This document shows positions 27,711 through 36,648 of a stretch of 64,000 bases of DNA, in pieces; the stretch's first letter is position 1; every line of letters starts with the position of its first letter. The stretch is from an alpha proteobacterium AAP38 (GTDB lineage Bacteria > Pseudomonadota > Alphaproteobacteria > Azospirillales > Azospirillaceae). The translations under genes and the position numbers were made by a program. The notes beneath the pieces were generated by a model. The model searched no databases. It was given only the letters and a program-made list of their open reading frames with translations, and had not been told where the DNA came from. The DNA lies in assembly GCA_001296005.1 (NCBI GenBank), contig LJHR01000021.1:58302-122301 (forward strand), written 5' to 3'.

Positions 27711-28633
27711 GCCGTCAGCTTTCCGCCGATCTGGTGAGTATAGCCGCGCAGGAAGGCGGCACCATCCACCGGCCCCTTGCCCGGCCGCTGCACCCGGATC
27801 AGGCGCAGCGCCCCCTCGCCACAGGCCAGGGTGGGTCCGGCATCCAGCAGGGTGCCGGGTTCGCCCCCGCCATCGACCGCCTGTGCCTCCAGCACCTTCA
27901 GCTTCTCGCCATTGGCCAGATCGATCCAGGTGCCGGGCCAGGGGGTGAGGCCACGCACCTGCCGGTCCAGTTCGGAGGCGGGCCGGGTCAGGTCCAGCCG
28001 TCCCTCATCCTTAGACAGCTTGGCGGCATAGGTCACGCCCTCTGCCGGCTGCGGCACCGGGGGCAGGCTGCCATCGGCAATGCCGGGCAGGGCCTCAACC
28101 ATCAGCCGCGCCCCCATGACGGCCAGCGCGTCATGCAGGTCGGCGGCATTCATCCGGGCCGTGATGGGCAGCGTGTCCTTCAACAGCATGGCGCCGGTAT
28201 CCAGGCCGGCATCCATCTGCATGATGGTGACGCCCGTCTCCGCATCGCCGGCCAGGATCGACCGCTGGATGGGGGCCGCCCCGCGCCAGCGCGGCAGCAG
28301 GCTGGCATGGACATTGACACAGCCCAGGCGTGGCGCATCGAGAATGGCCTGCGGCAGGATCAGGCCATAGGCCGCAACGATGGCGCAATCCAGGTTGAGC
28401 GCTGCGAACTCCGCCTGCTCCTCCGCCTTGCGCAGGCTTTTGGGGGTGCGCACGGGAATGCCCAGGGCCTCGGCGCGGCGATGCACGGGACTGGCCTGCA
28501 ATTGCTGCCCTCGGCCTGCGGGACGCGGCGGCTGACTATAGACGCACACCACCTCATGCCCGGCGGCCACCAGCGCATCCAGGATGGAGACGGAAAAATC
28601 CGGCGTGCCCATGAAGGCGAGACGCAGCGGCAT
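27707..28633 (-). CDS. fmt: Methionyl-tRNA formyltransferase
   Basis: A 308-residue enzyme that formylates initiator Met-t[16 protein letters not shown] starts it. [20 protein letters not shown] contains the catalytic Asn and His with the formyl-THF binding SLLP motif, and [10 protein letters not shown] the catalytic Asp. The C-terminal OB-like tRNA domain includes GLTPWPGTW. It lies between def (upstream) and thiE (overlapping by 4 bases). A repeat element (copy C) fills the gap to def. Confidence 0.97.
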   Translation of the reverse strand: MPLRLAFMGTPDFSVSILDALVAAGHEVVCVYSQPPRPAGRGQQLQASPVHRRAEALGIPVRTPKSLRKAEEQAEFAALNLDCAIVAAYGLILPQAILDAPRLGCVNVHASLLPRWRGAAPIQRSILAGDAETGVTIMQMDAGLDTGAMLLKDTLPITARMNAADLHDALAVMGARLMVEALPGIADGSLPPVPQPAEGVTYAAKLSKDEGRLDLTRPASELDRQVRGLTPWPGTWIDLANGEKLKVLEAQAVDGGGEPGTLLDAGPTLACGEGALRLIRVQRPGKGPVDGAAFLRGYTHQIGGKLTA

Positions 28634-28659
28634 GGGGCACCTCCCCGGCGGAGAGTGGA

Positions 28660-28778
28660 AGGGAGCGTTTTACGGGCTTCCGTAAAACGCTTCGGCGGCG
28701 ACCGCCGCCGCGCCGCACGTGCGGCGTGAAGCCAAGCCGCGGATGCGGCGCCGGCGATTGAGGAACGCGAACGCTCCC
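28660..28778 (-). repeat. GC-rich intergenic repeat, copy C
   Basis: The core at 28693-28763 read on the minus strand matches copies A and B. A stem GAGCGTTTTACGG / CCGTAAAACGC lies on its left, and outer arms GGGAGCGTT / AACGCTCCC enclose the whole element. It occupies nearly all of the def-fmt spacer, so it is transcribed within that operon. Confidence 0.88.
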
Positions 28779-28779
28779 G

Positions 28780-29277
28780 TTACTTCTTCGCCTTGTTGTA
28801 CTTGCGCAGCAGCATGTTGCGCTTCAGCGACGAGAGATGGTCGATAAACAGCACACCGTTCAGATGGTCGATCTCGTGCTGGATGCAGGTGGCCAGCAGG
28901 CCGTCAGCATCCATTTCCCGTTCTTCGCCACCCCGGTCGACATAGCGCACGCGCACCATCTTGGGCCGTGTCACCTCGGCATAGATCTCCGGGATGGACA
29001 GGCAGCCTTCCTGGGTGATGGCCTGTTCGTCAGAGGTCCAGATCAGTTCCGGGTTGACCATGGCCAGCGCGTCGCTGCGGTTTTCCGACACGTCCACGAC
29101 GATGACCCGCTCAAGCAACCCGATCTGCGGGGCCGCCAGACCGATGCCCGGCGCCTTGTACATGGTCTCCAGCATATCATCCATCAGCCTCGCCACGCGG
29201 CCATCGACATTGGTCAAGGGCTTGCACTTCGCCTTCAGGCGGGTGTCGGGGATGGTGAGGATGGGCAGCAGCGACAT
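28780..29277 (-). CDS. def: Peptide deformylase
   Basis: A 165-residue metalloenzyme that removes the formyl group from new proteins. All three metal motifs are present: GIGLAAPQIG (44-53), EGCLS with ligand Cys92, and HEIDH (134-138). I chose the ATG at 29275-29277 because the family begins MSLLPILTIPDTRL; upstream in-frame starts add unrelated residues. It is followed by fmt as in most bacteria. Confidence 0.97.
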   Translation of the reverse strand: MSLLPILTIPDTRLKAKCKPLTNVDGRVARLMDDMLETMYKAPGIGLAAPQIGLLERVIVVDVSENRSDALAMVNPELIWTSDEQAITQEGCLSIPEIYAEVTRPKMVRVRYVDRGGEEREMDADGLLATCIQHEIDHLNGVLFIDHLSSLKRNMLLRKYNKAKK

Positions 29278-29437
29278 GGGTGCGGGGTCCGGGCAAAAAA
29301 AAGGGCGGGACGGGACTGTCCTCATGGGGCAAATATGCCCAGTGCCGCCAATGGTCAAGCGCGATCCCGGCGGGGCGGAAATGATGCTGCGCGTTCCCTT
29401 GCATTCCGGACGTGACAGGCCCATGACATAGCGCATG

Positions 29438-29523
29438 GACCCTGGGGTGCCGCATGCATTATCGCCATGCGGCTGAGATCACACCCATCGAACCTGATCC
29501 GGGTCATGCCGGCGAAGGGAGAA
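29438..29523 (+). promoter_or_regulatory. TPP riboswitch (thi-box) controlling thiO-thiS-thiG
   Basis: CTGGGGTGCC, GGCTGAGATCACACCC, GAACCTGATCCGGGTCATGC and CGGCGAAGGGA appear in the order and spacing of the thiamine pyrophosphate aptamer. It ends about 8 bases before the thiO ATG, so the ribosome-binding site lies in or next to the aptamer. That placement suggests control of translation start, not termination. Confidence 0.97.
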
Positions 29524-29530
29524 GGCGGAA

Positions 29531-30679
29531 ATGAGTTTGCTGCACAGACCTGACAGACCACGCGTCGCCATCATCGGCGGCGGCATCATCGGCATGGCCA
29601 TCGGCTGGCGCCTGGCCCAGGGTGGAGCGTCGGTCGACATCTTCGACCGTGCCAGTGCCGGCCAGGGGGCGACGCGCGCAGCCGCCGGCATGCTGGCGGC
29701 GGGGGTGGAAGCGGAACCGGGCGAACAGCGCCTGTTGCCGCTGTGCCTGGAAAGCCAGGCTCGCTGGCCGGGCTTCGCGGCGGAGCTGGAGGCGCTGACC
29801 GGTATGCAAGTCGGCCTACGTACCGAAGGCACGCTGGTGGTGGCCAGCACGCGGGACGAGGTGGAACTGCTGCGGTCGAACTATGAGTTTCAGCGCGGGC
29901 TGGGCCTGGACCTCGTCTGGCTGTCAGGAGCGGCGGCCAAGGAGAAGGAGCCCTTCCTGAACCCGCGCACCGCGGCGGGCGTGTTCAGCGCCAAGGATGG
30001 GCAGGTCGATAACCGGCTGGCCGCGGCGGCCCTGCGCGTGGCCCTGGAACGCACGGGTGCCCGTCTGCATGAGGGGGTGGATGTCACGGGTCTGGATGTG
30101 CAGGGCGGTCGGGCGACGGGCGTGGTCTTGGGCGACCGTGTTGTGCCTGCCGATAGTGTCGTGCTGGCGGCGGGTGCCTGGTCGCGGCTTGTCCCCGGAC
30201 AGGCCAGCCCGCCGCCGGTGCGCCCCGTGAAGGGGCAGATGATGTCGCTGGCCATGGACCCCGCCAACCCGCTGTTGTCGCATGTCGTCTGGGCGCCCAA
30301 ATGCTATCTGGTGCCGCGCGCCGACGGCACCCTGATCATCGGGGCGACGACAGAGGAAAAGGGGTTCGATGCGCAGATGACGGCGGGCGGGGTTCTGGCC
30401 CTGCTGGATGCCGCCTGGCGCGCCCTGCCGGGGGTGGAAGAACTGCCCGTCAAGGAGATGTGGGTGGGCCACCGGCCCGGCTGCCGCGATGATGCGCCCA
30501 TCCTGGGGCCGGCGGCGGGGTTGGAGGGGCTGGTACTGGCCACGGGCCATCACCGCAACGGCATCCTGCTGGCCCCCCTCACGGCGGACGCCATCGCCGA
30601 TCTGGTCTTGACCGGGCGGGTCGATCCGCATATCGCCCCGTTCGGGGCTGGCCGTTTCGATGCGGCACGCGCCGCGTAA
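29531..30679 (+). CDS. thiO: Glycine oxidase ThiO
   Basis: A 382-residue FAD enzyme that oxidises glycine to the iminoacetate used for thiazole formation. VAIIGGGIIGMAIGWRLAQG is the FAD-binding motif. RAAAGMLAAG and GHHRNGILLAPLTADAIADL are ThiO marks. It is the first gene after the TPP riboswitch and is followed by thiS after 12 bp. Using ThiO in place of ThiH points to an oxygen-dependent thiazole route. Confidence 0.95.
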   Translation: MSLLHRPDRPRVAIIGGGIIGMAIGWRLAQGGASVDIFDRASAGQGATRAAAGMLAAGVEAEPGEQRLLPLCLESQARWPGFAAELEALTGMQVGLRTEGTLVVASTRDEVELLRSNYEFQRGLGLDLVWLSGAAAKEKEPFLNPRTAAGVFSAKDGQVDNRLAAAALRVALERTGARLHEGVDVTGLDVQGGRATGVVLGDRVVPADSVVLAAGAWSRLVPGQASPPPVRPVKGQMMSLAMDPANPLLSHVVWAPKCYLVPRADGTLIIGATTEEKGFDAQMTAGGVLALLDAAWRALPGVEELPVKEMWVGHRPGCRDDAPILGPAAGLEGLVLATGHHRNGILLAPLTADAIADLVLTGRVDPHIAPFGAGRFDAARAA

Positions 30680-30691
30680 GGGGTGGAGCTA

Positions 30692-31664
<973 letters not shown>

Positions 31665-31667
31665 TGG

Positions 31668-32870
31668 TCAGGCGGCCATGCCCGCCGCATGACCGCTGGA
31701 CCAAGCCCATTGGAAATTATAGCCGCCCAGCCAGCCGGTGACGTCCACGGCCTCTCCCACCACGAACAGGCCGGGGACTTTCTTGGCTTCCATGGTCTTG
31801 GATGACAGCTCGGCGGTGTCGATGCCGCCCAGCGTCACTTCCGCCGTGCGGTAGCCCTCCGTCCCGTCCGGCAGCACCGTCCAGGCGTGCAGGGCGCTGG
31901 CCACCGCCATCAGGTCGGCATCCTTGATGTCGGCCATGGGCCGGTTGACCACGGGGGCAGGGCCGATCAGCGCCACCTCGAACAACCGCTCGGCAAAGCG
32001 GCGGGGCAGGATTTCGCCCAGGATGGTCTTCAGCTCCGCCTTGTGGCGCGTCTTCTTCAGACCCTTCAGATGCTCGGCCAGGGCCAGATCGGGTGACAGG
32101 TCGATGCGCACCGCTTCCGTCTCCCGCCAGTAGGAGGAGATTTGCAGGATCGACGGCCCCGACAGGCCGCGATGGGTGATCAGCAACGCTTCGCGGAACC
32201 GACCCTTGCCGCAGGAAACCGATGCCTCCAGCGGCACGCCCGACAGGTCCTTCAGCTTGTCCAGATCAACGGGCGCAAAGGTTAGGGGCACCAGGGCCGG
32301 GCGCGGCTCCACAATATTCAGCCCCCATTTGCGCGCCAGACGGAAGGCGAAATCGGTGGCCCCCATCTTGGGGATGGACGGGCCGCCCGTGGCCAGGATG
32401 AAGCTGTCGGCGGTGAAGGTGCCATGGCTGGTCACCACGCTGAACCCGCCGCCATCGACCGGCGTGACCTCATCGATCCGGCATGCCGTGCGGATGGCCA
32501 CGCCGGCATCGGCGCATTCATCCAGCAGCATGCCCAGGATGCGCGGTGCCCCATCATCGCAGAACAGCTGCCCCAGCTTCTTCTCATGCCAGCCGATGCC
32601 GTGCCGGTCGACCAGGGCGATGAAATCATGCTGCGTATGGCGCTTAAGGGCGGAGATGGCGAAATGCGGGTTGGCCGACAGGTAGCGGTCGGGCTTCACC
32701 TCCAGGTTGGTGAAATTGCAGCGCCCGCCGCCGGAGATCAGGATCTTCTTGCCCACCTTCTCCGCATGGTCCAGCACCAGAACGCGCCGCCCGCGCCGCC
32801 CGGCAAAGATGGCGGCGTAAAGCCCTGCGGCCCCGCCGCCTGCGATGATGATGTCGTGATGCGTATCCAT
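31668..32870 (-). CDS. FAD-dependent oxidoreductase, HI0933/YhiN family
   Basis: A 400-residue flavoprotein of the HI0933-like family. DIIIAGGGAAGLYAAIFAGR binds FAD, and KVGKKILISGGGRCNFTN is the family's hallmark. TGGPSIPKMGATDFAF and the final GWLGGYNFQWAWSSGHAAG are also typical. Some relatives (BaiN) reduce bile-acid intermediates, but the role in free-living bacteria is unclear. It converges on thiG with only 3 bp between stops and is not evidently cotranscribed with the pentapeptide-repeat gene upstream. Confidence 0.9.
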   Translation of the reverse strand: MDTHHDIIIAGGGAAGLYAAIFAGRRGRRVLVLDHAEKVGKKILISGGGRCNFTNLEVKPDRYLSANPHFAISALKRHTQHDFIALVDRHGIGWHEKKLGQLFCDDGAPRILGMLLDECADAGVAIRTACRIDEVTPVDGGGFSVVTSHGTFTADSFILATGGPSIPKMGATDFAFRLARKWGLNIVEPRPALVPLTFAPVDLDKLKDLSGVPLEASVSCGKGRFREALLITHRGLSGPSILQISSYWRETEAVRIDLSPDLALAEHLKGLKKTRHKAELKTILGEILPRRFAERLFEVALIGPAPVVNRPMADIKDADLMAVASALHAWTVLPDGTEGYRTAEVTLGGIDTAELSSKTMEAKKVPGLFVVGEAVDVTGWLGGYNFQWAWSSGHAAGMAA

Positions 32871-32901
32871 GCTGGTGCGTTACCAGGGAACAGGCGTGGG
32901 A

Positions 32902-34320
32902 TCAATCATCCCCTTCCAGATCAACGTCAGGCAGGCCCTTTGTGTTGGCCAGCTTGCATTTGCTGAAATCCACGCCGCGCAGGTCGGCATTGGTCAGGTT
33001 GGCGTCGGTCAGGTCGGCGCCCTTGATGCTGACATTCCGGATTTGGGCCTGACGCAGGTCGGCCCCCGTCAGGTTGGCGCCCGTAAGGTCTGCCCCGACC
33101 AGCACGGCCTTGCCCAGGCGCGCCCGTTCCATGTTGGTCTGCCAGTCATGGCCCTGGATATTGATGGGGGATGCCAGCACCCCCGTCATGTCCGCCCCCA
33201 CCAGCATGGTGCGGATCATGCGCGTCCCGCGCATGTTGGCGTTGCGCAGGTTGGCCCCACGCAAATCCGCCGATGACAGGTCGGCCATCAGCAGGGCGGA
33301 GCGGGACAGGTTGGCATTGCGCAGCACGGCACCCCGGAAGATCCCCGCCGACAGGGTCATGCGCGACAGGTCCATGCCGGTCAGATCCTTGCCCGACAGG
33401 TCCAGCTGCTTGCCGGCCCCGCCATTGGTTTCGATCCATTTGGCGTGCGCCGTCAGCATGGTGGCCAGGTCTTCCTCCATCCCGGCCAATTGCTCGACGG
33501 TTTTCACATCCTCAACATTGGCCAGGGTCAGGTCGACCCCGTCCAAGATGGCGCCGATCAGGTTGGCACCTTTCAGGTTGGCGTGGCGCAGGATGGCGCC
33601 CGTCATGATGGCGCCCTCCAGATTGGCGCCTTCCAGATTGGCTTCCGTCAGGTCACAGCTGGTCAGGTCGCATCCCGTCAGGTTGCTGTCCGACAGGTTG
33701 GCCTTGACCAGGATCGACCCGCGCAGATCGGCATCGCGCAGGTCGGTCTGCATGACAAAACTGTCCGACAGCCGCGCCTTGGACAGGGTGGCGCGCATGA
33801 TCACGGCCTTGGACAGGTCCGCCTCTGACGTGGCCTGCACCGACACCAGTTCGCCATTGCGGGCCAGCGCCAGGGTGCCGTTGCGGAAATCGGCGGAGGT
33901 CAGGTTGCAGCTGATCATGACCGCGCCGCGCAGGATGGCCCCGCGCATGTCGGCTGCCGTGAGGTCGGCATGCATCAGATCAGCTTCGGCCAGATCGGCG
34001 GCATAGAAATTGGTCATGCGCAGGTCGGCCCCGCGCATCAGGGTGTTGTGCAGCTTCGCACCTGTGAAATCGGCAGAGGCCAGCACGGAGCCCGACAGGT
34101 CCAGGTTGGACAGTTCGCACAGCTTGAAATGCGCGCGCACGCCGGTGACGCGCTGTTCCACAAAGGCCTGGTGCTGCTTCAGCATCACGTCCAGGTCGTT
34201 CTGCGCGATCTTGTTCCGGTACACGCCCAACCGTTCATCCAGCAGCGACGGCGATTTCTGGATCGCCACGCGGCTGAGGTTGGCGTTTGATGAACCGCCG
34301 GTGCGGGTGAATTTGGACAT
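32902..34320 (-). CDS. Pentapeptide-repeat protein with internal linker
   Basis: A 472-residue cytosolic protein made largely of A(D/N)LXX repeats, which fold as a square beta-helix. Residues 1-60 are non-repeat and predicted partly helical (LLDERLGVYRNKIAQNDLD). Repeats fill about 66-270, a linker with acidic helix (VEQLAGMEEDLATMLTAHAK) covers 271-306, and repeats return at 307-385 and 400-455 around a short insert (SPINIQGHDWQTNMERA). There is no signal peptide. Some pentapeptide proteins mimic DNA and protect gyrase, but most have unknown targets. I chose the ATG at 34318-34320; an in-frame ATG 36 bp upstream adds 12 unlikely residues. Confidence 0.88.
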   Translation of the reverse strand: MSKFTRTGGSSNANLSRVAIQKSPSLLDERLGVYRNKIAQNDLDVMLKQHQAFVEQRVTGVRAHFKLCELSNLDLSGSVLASADFTGAKLHNTLMRGADLRMTNFYAADLAEADLMHADLTAADMRGAILRGAVMISCNLTSADFRNGTLALARNGELVSVQATSEADLSKAVIMRATLSKARLSDSFVMQTDLRDADLRGSILVKANLSDSNLTGCDLTSCDLTEANLEGANLEGAIMTGAILRHANLKGANLIGAILDGVDLTLANVEDVKTVEQLAGMEEDLATMLTAHAKWIETNGGAGKQLDLSGKDLTGMDLSRMTLSAGIFRGAVLRNANLSRSALLMADLSSADLRGANLRNANMRGTRMIRTMLVGADMTGVLASPINIQGHDWQTNMERARLGKAVLVGADLTGANLTGADLRQAQIRNVSIKGADLTDANLTNADLRGVDFSKCKLANTKGLPDVDLEGDD

Positions 34321-34450
34321 CGCGGTCTTGTGGCCTGGAAACCATGCCGGAAACACCCCGGCCCCTGTAAACGCATTAAGACACGGGCTGCCTATAACGC
34401 AAAGGGGTAATGCGAAAGGTCAGGCGAGCGTCACGCGAAGATCACAGGGG

Positions 34451-34870
34451 TTAATCCATATCCACCTTGCCGCGCATCTTCTTGACGCCCGAGCGAGTGG
34501 TTTTCGCGTCCAGGCGGCGGGTCTTCGACGCCAACGTGGGGCGCGTGGGACGGCGCGGCGCCTGACGTTCTGCGGCCTTAGCCAGGATTTCCACCAGCCG
34601 CGCCTTGGCATCCTCGCGGTTGCGTTCTTGGCTGCGATGGGCCTGGGCCACCAGCACCAGAACCCCGTCCGCCGTCAGCTTGCGCCCCGCCACGCCGCGC
34701 ACCCGCTGTTTCAGCCAGTCGGGCAGGGTGGGTGAGTTGGCGACGTCGAAACGCAGCTGCACCGCTGTTTCCACCTTGTTGACATTCTGCCCGCCCGGAC
34801 CGCCGGCGCGCAGGAAGCTTTCCTGAAGCTCCTCCTCGTCAATGGCGATATGGGGGGTGATGGGGATCAT
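34451..34870 (-). CDS. arfB: ArfB-type alternative ribosome-rescue hydrolase
   Basis: A 139-residue release-factor-like peptidyl-tRNA hydrolase (YaeJ/ICT1) that frees ribosomes stalled without a stop codon. The catalytic GGQ is at residues 26-28 in RAGGPGGQNVNKVET. The basic C-terminal tail (KTRRLDAKTTRSGVKKMRGK) is the part that enters the empty mRNA channel. I chose the ATG at 34868-34870 (MIPITPHIAIDEEEL) because that is the family start; an upstream ATG adds 13 residues. Confidence 0.95.
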   Translation of the reverse strand: MIPITPHIAIDEEELQESFLRAGGPGGQNVNKVETAVQLRFDVANSPTLPDWLKQRVRGVAGRKLTADGVLVLVAQAHRSQERNREDAKARLVEILAKAAERQAPRRPTRPTLASKTRRLDAKTTRSGVKKMRGKVDMD

Positions 34871-34922
34871 GGGTCCGGTTCCGCTGCTGCTGCCCGTCAA
34901 CAACAGCAATCGGGGCCGATCG

Positions 34923-35576
34923 TCAAGGGCTGGGCGATCTCATGTAGGTGCGGAGTTCGATACGGTTACAATCAACCAGGAACGCATCGATCTTGTCGGC
35001 CTCCCGCGTGACAATCAGGTTCATCGGCGTCCAGTCGGCGGCAATCAGAAGGCGTTCATCTTGCGTGCCGTTAAATAGCAAGCCGACCGCGACCTCGCAT
35101 ATGGCTGTAGCCGAAGGTGGAATCTGTCCCGGTCTTGTCGCCGATTGGACATTGGGATTGTCGCCGGAAGCCGGACACACATCGACAAGGTCCGCGATCC
35201 ACTCCACACGGCGCAGCACCTCGACTTGTCGGGTTACGAATGGCCAATTGTCGAACACCAAAGGGGCGGTTGGTTCTGGCGGGCGCACCGACATTTGGGA
35301 TCGGAGGGGCTCTGGTATTCCGGTCGGTAGGACGGGCGGTTTCCACTCCCGCCAGCGGGCTTGAAGCTGCTCGATGCTCGAAATGGCAAGGGAGAATACC
35401 TCGAACTTGAAGCATAGATCGCGCGGCTGGACGGTGACGAGCCAAGAGCGGCCGGCATTGTCGCCAAGCCAGACATGGTTGGCCAGTTCGACCTTCATTC
35501 CCGTCAGGCCGTTTGCTATTGCGCGCAAGGCCTCGATTTCGGCCTGGAGTTCATAGGCGGGATACTCGACATGCAT
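34923..35576 (-). CDS. Hypothetical protein
   Basis: A 217-residue soluble protein with no signal peptide. It starts MHVEYPAYELQAEIEALRAI and contains SWLVTVQPRDLCFKFEVFSL and LLFNGTQDERLLIAADWTPM, suggesting mixed alpha/beta folding. Codon use is less GC-biased than its neighbours, so it may have arrived by transfer. No family recognised. A 9-bp inverted repeat lies just upstream of its start. Confidence 0.65.
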   Translation of the reverse strand: MHVEYPAYELQAEIEALRAIANGLTGMKVELANHVWLGDNAGRSWLVTVQPRDLCFKFEVFSLAISSIEQLQARWREWKPPVLPTGIPEPLRSQMSVRPPEPTAPLVFDNWPFVTRQVEVLRRVEWIADLVDVCPASGDNPNVQSATRPGQIPPSATAICEVAVGLLFNGTQDERLLIAADWTPMNLIVTREADKIDAFLVDCNRIELRTYMRSPSP

Positions 35577-35596
35577 CAGTCAGTTTCCACGAGGAT

Positions 35597-35639
35597 GTAC
35601 CTGCCAGCACCGCACCCAACAGCACGTCCAGGCAGGTAC
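35597..35639. repeat. 9-bp inverted repeat upstream of the hypothetical gene
   Basis: GTACCTGCC (35597-35605) and GGCAGGTAC (35631-35639) are perfect reverse complements separated by 25 bases, about 20 bases before the minus-strand start at 35576. It could be a leader hairpin or a paired regulator half-site. Confidence 0.5.
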
Positions 35640-35737
35640 GGCCTGTGACGAAGCGGCAATGGAAATCGGGCGATAGAGCGGCATGCTGGGCCCGATATTG
35701 GAAGGTCTTTCAGAGTGTCGCTGAGGCCACCCTATCG

Positions 35738-36178
35738 TCAAGGCTCCGATGGTGACGGCGGCTTACGGTCGGGCACGGGGGAGGATTGGGCTGGTGTCGG
35801 CGCGCCCTTCTTGCGCCCATGGCTGATGCGGGGTTCGGGCGGGTCGATGCGCGGGGCCGGTGGTCCCTCGATGCCGGGGGCCGGCGGGGCGGGCGGCAGC
35901 GGGTCCTGCAAGGCCCGCGCGGCCCGGTCAGCATCCAGGCGCAGCGTATCGGCGTCCCGCCGCTGCATCGGGTCAGACGTGGGACGCAGCGACAGGTCGG
36001 CCCCGCCCCGCAGGCCATCCGCCTCTGCCCGCCCGCGTTCGGCGTCCAGCGGGCTGGGGCTGGCCGGCAGTCCGGGCAGGCCGGGCGGCGGTGACAGAAG
36101 CGGGTTTTCCTGCGCCCCGGCAAGGGGGCACAGCAGGAACAGGCCAGCCAGTGCGGAGAGGGAAATCGCCTTGCGCAT
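35738..36178 (-). CDS. Proline-rich exported hypothetical protein
   Basis: A 146-residue protein with a signal peptide (MRKAISLSALAGLFLLCPLA, ending LAGA before QENP). The mature part is low-complexity: PLLSPPPGLPGLPASPSPLD, a charged middle (RRDADTLRLDADRAARALQD), then repeated PPAP-type runs. It is probably unstructured in the periplasm. The ATG at 36176-36178 starts the signal peptide; MLC 9 bases upstream is an alternative. No family recognised. Confidence 0.6.
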   Translation of the reverse strand: MRKAISLSALAGLFLLCPLAGAQENPLLSPPPGLPGLPASPSPLDAERGRAEADGLRGGADLSLRPTSDPMQRRDADTLRLDADRAARALQDPLPPAPPAPGIEGPPAPRIDPPEPRISHGRKKGAPTPAQSSPVPDRKPPSPSEP

Positions 36179-36648
36179 GCACAGCATATGGGCACCATCC
36201 CCCCGCCCGCACAGGGGTGAAACCAGCCATGCGGACAGGGCCGCAACAACCCCTTGCACCCCCGCCCATTCGCATGGATAAGCTGATCCCACGACGCACC
36301 CGTACGTGCCCCTGGCCTTTTGCGCCATGCAACGACGTCAGGCGTCCTTTTTGGCAGCACCGGTCATCCGTGGGCCGGTACCCCGAGAGGGATAGTCACA
36401 TGAACGCCGTTTCCCGCCGCGAAGGCATGGTCCGGTAAGGACCCCGCTGGTTCGCTTCGTCCGTTGACGCTTTGCGGTCTTGTTCGACCCGGCAATCACG
36501 ACGCGGCACCAGATCCCGATCTTCCCCGCGCTATCCGGCTGACCGGTCCGTACCGCCCGCCGCGATCATTTCATATTCCCGCCCTGTTCTGCGCCCATTG
36601 CGGGGCGAGACTGGGTGGCATCGGGTATTGCCCCCGGAGGGTTTGTCC
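36179..36648 (+). other. Leader region of the decarboxylase gene
   Basis: This 470-bp gap contains the promoter of the exported protein (minus), a 12-codon leader ORF with a ribosome-binding site at 36400-36438, and a small stem GGTCC/GGACC formed across its stop codon. Alphaproteobacterial ornithine decarboxylase genes are known to have a structured speF leader RNA; whether this matches that Rfam family needs a covariance search. Confidence 0.5.
36400..36438 (+). CDS. Putative 12-residue leader peptide MNAVSRREGMVR
   Basis: An ATG preceded by GAGAGGGAT (8-9 bases upstream) opens a 12-codon frame ending TAA. Three of twelve residues are Arg, and the last codons and stop lie in a stem GGTCC-GGTAA-GGACC. 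It is 210 bp before the PLP decarboxylase start. Placement and composition fit a leader peptide sensing arginine/ornithine-type amino acids, but this is inference from context. Confidence 0.45.
   Translation: MNAVSRREGMVR

Noticed and set aside
6395..28778. CRISPR array from the repeated GC-rich core
   Set aside because: Copies are kilobases apart, in both orientations and without regular spacers or cas genes.
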